Source: Cricetomys ansorgei (Eukaryota; Chordata; Mammalia; Rodentia; Nesomyidae). Taken from it: 64,000 nt of DNA. Under the pieces are notes generated by a model that worked only from the letters and a program-made list of their open reading frames with translations, was not told the origin of the DNA and made no database searches. Location: positions 17,119,001 to 17,183,000 of the forward strand of contig JAMJFZ010001815.1 of the NCBI GenBank assembly GCA_026225945.1, written 5' to 3'. Made by a program: the position numbers and the translations under genes. How positions within the stretch are numbered: position 1 is the first letter of the stretch; each line of letters starts with the position of its first letter. Shown here piece by piece: positions 60,791 to 64,000 of this stretch.

Positions 60791-61239
60791 CAGGTTCCCT
60801 AAATTTGAAGATATATTGAGATACACAGATCAGTGGTAGAGGCTTGCATTCTTCTGATCACAATCTAAAGAAGTAACCCTAATCTCAGTGATCAAAGGGT
60901 TTATAAAGCTATAAACCATGATCTTGAGACATCCAGTTGATATAGCTGCAATGGCTATTAACAAGCATGACGGGACATGAACTTTTAGTAAGACTAGGGC
61001 ACAGTTGTGTTACCACAGTTTTCCTGTTTGATCAGGGTGTGTACATCTTAGGGGGTGGGGGAAGAAATCCTAGTGATGATAGAAGTAGAACAATGCAGGT
61101 TAGCAAAAGTTCCTGTAAGAACCGTATGTACCTGAAGGTGAGGCTGACCTCAGTTTTTTGCCTGAGGTTGGGTCAGGATTTAGCAAATATGTTTTTCTCA
61201 CTTTAGAATCAAGTAATAAAATGTGTTTTGTAGTATTAA
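60791..61239. other. Unassigned stretch
   Basis: It may continue the minus-strand L1 3' UTR, but I cannot match it. The 79-codon ORF at 60967-61206 is unrecognised. Confidence 0.4.
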
Positions 61240-61363
61240 TAAACAGTAGTTAATGAAATAGAAATGAAAAATATAACAAAGAATCAGTGAAAGAGGAGGT
61301 TGATTATTTAAGGAGATAAACAAAAGTGACAAGCCCTTAGCCAAATAAACTAATAGAGAGTTG

Positions 61364-62262
61364 CAGAGGACCAGACCTGTGTGAAAGTTAGGAAGAGTCT
61401 ATATTCCAAAGGTCTATACAAAGAAATCAGATTCAGAGGCCTGTGTGGTCCAGATGGAATGTAGAAGTAATGTTAAGAATACTGGTACACATCTTTAATC
61501 CCAGTATTCAGAAGGCAGTGGTGATCCATGTCTTTAATCCCTAAAACAGAAACAGAATGTGGAAGCAGACATAGGAAGCAGAGCTCAGAAAGAGTCAATG
61601 TCACACAAGAAGTGACCTCTGAGATGAGTCAATGAAGGATAGGCAAAGTGACTAATCAGAGAAAGAGTTAGCAGAATGACTGAGAGTGAAGATGTGTCCA
61701 TCTCTCAAAGTAGAAAGGTGGGCTCTTAGCTCAGAACAAAGTCAGTCAGCAAGCAGTATGAGGCAAGAAGTCTGAAGCGGGCAGATGGAGGATAAGACAC
61801 AGAGGCAGAGACACAGAAGCAGTCAGAGGCAGTATGGGGCAGTGAGAGCTCTGAGGCAGAGATACAGAGGCAGCTTGGCAGACAAAGTCAGTATCAGACA
61901 GAAAGAGTGAGTCAGCTTGAAGCTAAGCAGCGCAGTTCAGTCTGAGCAATCAGAGAGTCTGCCAAAGACAGAAGAGTTCAGTAAAAAACAGTCAACTCAG
62001 AAGATCAGGTTGAACCAGCAGCTTGGACAAGCGTCTGAGTTCAGAAGGAGCTAATTGAGGTGGCTCATTCAGCAATGGAAACTTTAACATTTTAGCTTGA
62101 ATGAAGGCTGAGCCTGAAAGCTTTCAGTTCTAGGCTGAAGACAAGATCATGAGGAGGCAGTAATGCTCAAGGGCTGAAGGACTAGGACCTTTGCTTAAAT
62201 TAGCCAAAGAATAGAACCTTATGACCCTGAATTTATGGCTACAGACAATCTATGAAGTCTCA
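61364..62262 (+). mobile_element. RMER1-like rodent repeat inserted in L1
   Basis: About 0.9 kb that interrupts L1 ORF2. It contains a B1-like scrap (CACATCTTTAATCCCAGTAT) followed by a long AG/CAG-rich part with loosely repeated CAGAGGCAG, CAGTCAG and AGAGACACAG motifs. That combination fits the rodent repeat I know as RMER1. There is no open reading frame. Name given with caution. Confidence 0.5.
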
Positions 62263-62519
62263 AGTTAGTAAGATTAGAAATGAAAAAAGAGACATTACAA
62301 CAGACATTAGTAAAATACAGAAAATTTACTAGCATTGACTAACACAAAATTGAAACATCTAAAAGAAAAACAATAGCTTTCTAGAAACAAATGACTTACT
62401 AAAATTATATCAAAATGAAATAAGAATTTTATATAGATTCATAGCAAGCAATGAGATTGATGAAGCTATCTGAAAAAAAAAAACTCAACTGATTAAAAGT
62501 CCAAACTCAAGCAGGTTCA

Positions 62520-62885
62520 CTTTTTAAAATTACTTTTTATTTTTGAGATTTAATTATCACATTTCTCCCTTCTTTTCTATCCCTTCAAACCCTCTAATAT
62601 GTCCTCCACTCTCTTCTTTTCCATTAATTGTTATTTCAGGCATATATACATTTATATACACATATATATTCCTTGTTAACTCTGCTTAATGTTATTTGTA
62701 TATTTGTTTTCAGAGCTGACTATTTGACAGGGGTCAACCAATTAATGGTCTCTTCCCAGGGGAAGACCATGACTCCTTCTTCCTGTTTCCCTCAGTTGTC
62801 TATACATTTTGTGCAAGGTTGAGACATTGGGGGCTTTTACATGTCCAGTCTGGCATGTTCATTGGCATATTATTCCTTGTTCTAC
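62520..62885 (-). mobile_element. L1/Lx-type 3' UTR, minus strand, inserted in a plus-strand L1
   Basis: A T-rich start, CACATTTCTCCCTTCTTTTC, TCAGAGCTGACTATTTGACA, CAACCAATTAATGGTCTCTT, GTTGAGACATTGGGGGCTTT and TATTCCTTGTTCT follow a reversed rodent L1 3' UTR. On both sides the sequence is plus-strand ORF2 (GGTTCAC before; AATTTAAGAACTAC after), so this is a nested 5'-truncated insertion. Confidence 0.72.
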
Positions 62886-63939
62886 AAGACAATTTAAGAA
62901 CTACAAACACAGCTCTTCAAACTATTCCATGCAACCAAAAGAACAGCACTACCCTGTTCATTTTATGACGCTAGTATTAAAACTACATAAAGACATGGAA
63001 TAAGAGAAAATTATAAACCAATCCCCTTGATGGATATAAATACAAAACTTTTCAAAAACTTCTTGCAAACAAAACTCAAAAACATATCAAAAGAATAATT
63101 CACTATAATAAACTTGGCTTTAATCCAGAGATGCTGGGACATTTCAACACACACCAGTGAATGGATGTAATTCATCACTGCATAAATGGACTCAAGGACA
63201 AAATATCAAATATTCATCTCAATAGATGCAAACAATGGCTTATGACAAAATCTGGAATGATTTCAGGATTAAATGCTGGAGACCAGAAATAGAAGGAATT
63301 CATTTCAACATAATAAAGGTTCCATATAACAGACTAACATGACTATTGGAAATGAGGAAAATCCCAAAGTGGTTTCCACTAAAAACAGGGAACAGAACAA
63401 GTTTATATACTTCCTCTACTCTTATTCAGTGTACATCTTGAAGTTTTAGATAGAGCAATGAGACAGGGAATAAAAAGGATATCAAAAAGAGAGGAAGAAA
63501 TCAAAGTATCCTTGTTTGTGGATGAATGATTCTATATGTGAAAGAACCTAAAGAGATTTGATAAACACTTTCATTAAAGCAGCAAGATACAAAATTAACC
63601 AAAATCAGGAGCCTCCCTTTTTTGTAATAACAAATGTGCTTGGAAAGACTCAAAGCAATAAACTCATTCACACTTGTCCCCCCCCTCAATTTTTTTTCAG
63701 GATATACCTAATCAATGAAGTGAAATGCCTCTACAGTGAACTTTTAAACATTGAAGAAAAATTGCAGAAGACACTAGAAAATGAATTGACCCCTTGTGCT
63801 CACATATTAGAGAATTAATGTTAAAATATCTGTACCACCTAGAACAACCTATAGATTCAACACAGCCCTCATCAATATCCTAATGACATTCTTCATAGAA
63901 ACAAAATTTTCCTACAATTCAAAATAAATCACAAGTATA

Positions 63940-64000
63940 CTTATGTGTGCTATATACATAAGTATATATACATAGATACATAAGTATACATATGTATATT
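63940..64000. repeat. Imperfect (TATACATA)n AT-rich repeat at the window end
   Basis: Irregular TATA/CATA units from about 63948 to the end. The repeat may continue beyond the window. Confidence 0.85.

Larger units (their letters stand above)
61240..63939 (+). mobile_element. L1 ORF2 fragment, plus strand, split by two insertions
   Basis: Three pieces, 61240-61363, 62263-62519 and 62886-63939, read in L1 ORF2 order: TTAATGAAATAGAAATGAAA and ATTTAAGGAGATAAACAAAA; TAGAAATGAAAAAAGAGACA and GGTTCAC; then TTCATTTTATGACGCTAGTA, ACCAATCCCCTTGATGGATA, TTCATCTCAATAGATGCAAA and the active-site region at 63509-63529. The site codes F-V-D-E then a stop in place of the expected FADD, so it cannot act as a reverse transcriptase. 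It continues through CTCTACAGTGAACTTTTAAA to CCTCATCAATATCCTAATGA and is lost in AT-rich repeat near the window end. The endonuclease domain is not present. Confidence 0.85.

Noticed and set aside
63558..63818. 86-codon plus-strand ORF near the window end
   Set aside because: It is part of decayed L1 ORF2 downstream of the active-site stop, not a separate gene.
1..64000. Possibility of a new defence, mobile or biosynthetic gene system
   Set aside because: No run of real coding sequence exists; all recognisable content is rodent retrotransposon debris, SINEs, LTRs and simple repeats.

Overview
The window looks like noncoding nuclear DNA from a muroid (mouse-like) rodent. It is AT-rich and carries B1, B3 and B4-type SINEs, rodent L1/Lx-type LINE fragments, MIR fossils and many long dinucleotide microsatellites. 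I found no believable protein-coding gene, exon, tRNA, rRNA, snRNA or CRISPR array. All open reading frames are short (at most 126 codons), and the longest are low-complexity translations of microsatellites or decayed L1 sequence. All repeat identifications come from memory of family consensus sequences and were not checked with a repeat-masking run, so boundaries are approximate.

Layout. 1-12.7 kb: a GC-richer unassigned start with short tandem duplications, two MIR fossils, a 5' L1 piece on the minus strand (about 3.6-4.35 kb), two copies of a rodent repeat with inverted termini (6.9 and 8.6 kb), and an L1 3' UTR on the minus strand (12.1-12.7 kb). 12.7-22 kb: mostly unassigned, with one B4-type SINE and two B1 copies. 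22-29.5 kb: dense repeats, namely B4-type SINE, terminal-inverted repeat with an embedded CT tract, long L1/Lx 3' UTR split by a B1, a compound microsatellite flanked by a 416-bp-spaced direct duplication, old L1, another L1 3' UTR, a 235-bp purine strand and a candidate solo LTR. 29.5-42 kb: mostly unassigned, with an L1 3' UTR (33-34.2 kb) and scattered SINEs. 42.3-45.7 kb: a plus-strand, 5'-truncated L1 with a nested B1, an in-frame stop at the reverse-transcriptase active site, a large C-terminal deletion and a 52-bp inverted patch. 48.6-52.7 kb: SINEs, a second copy of the candidate solo LTR, and a GC-rich solo LTR on the minus strand with visible promoter and polyadenylation signals. 52.7-57.6 kb: almost nothing recognisable. 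57.6-64 kb: a minus-strand L1 whose mid-ORF2 is joined directly to tandem 5' UTR monomers, then an L1 3' UTR, then a plus-strand L1 split by two later insertions and running off the window.

Nothing here works together as a gene system. The content is a layered record of retrotransposition and microsatellite growth. The most informative signals are the L1 rearrangements, the related L1 5' UTR monomers at two distant sites, the GC-rich solo LTR, and a B1 variant shared by five copies, which may mark the host lineage as something other than Mus.
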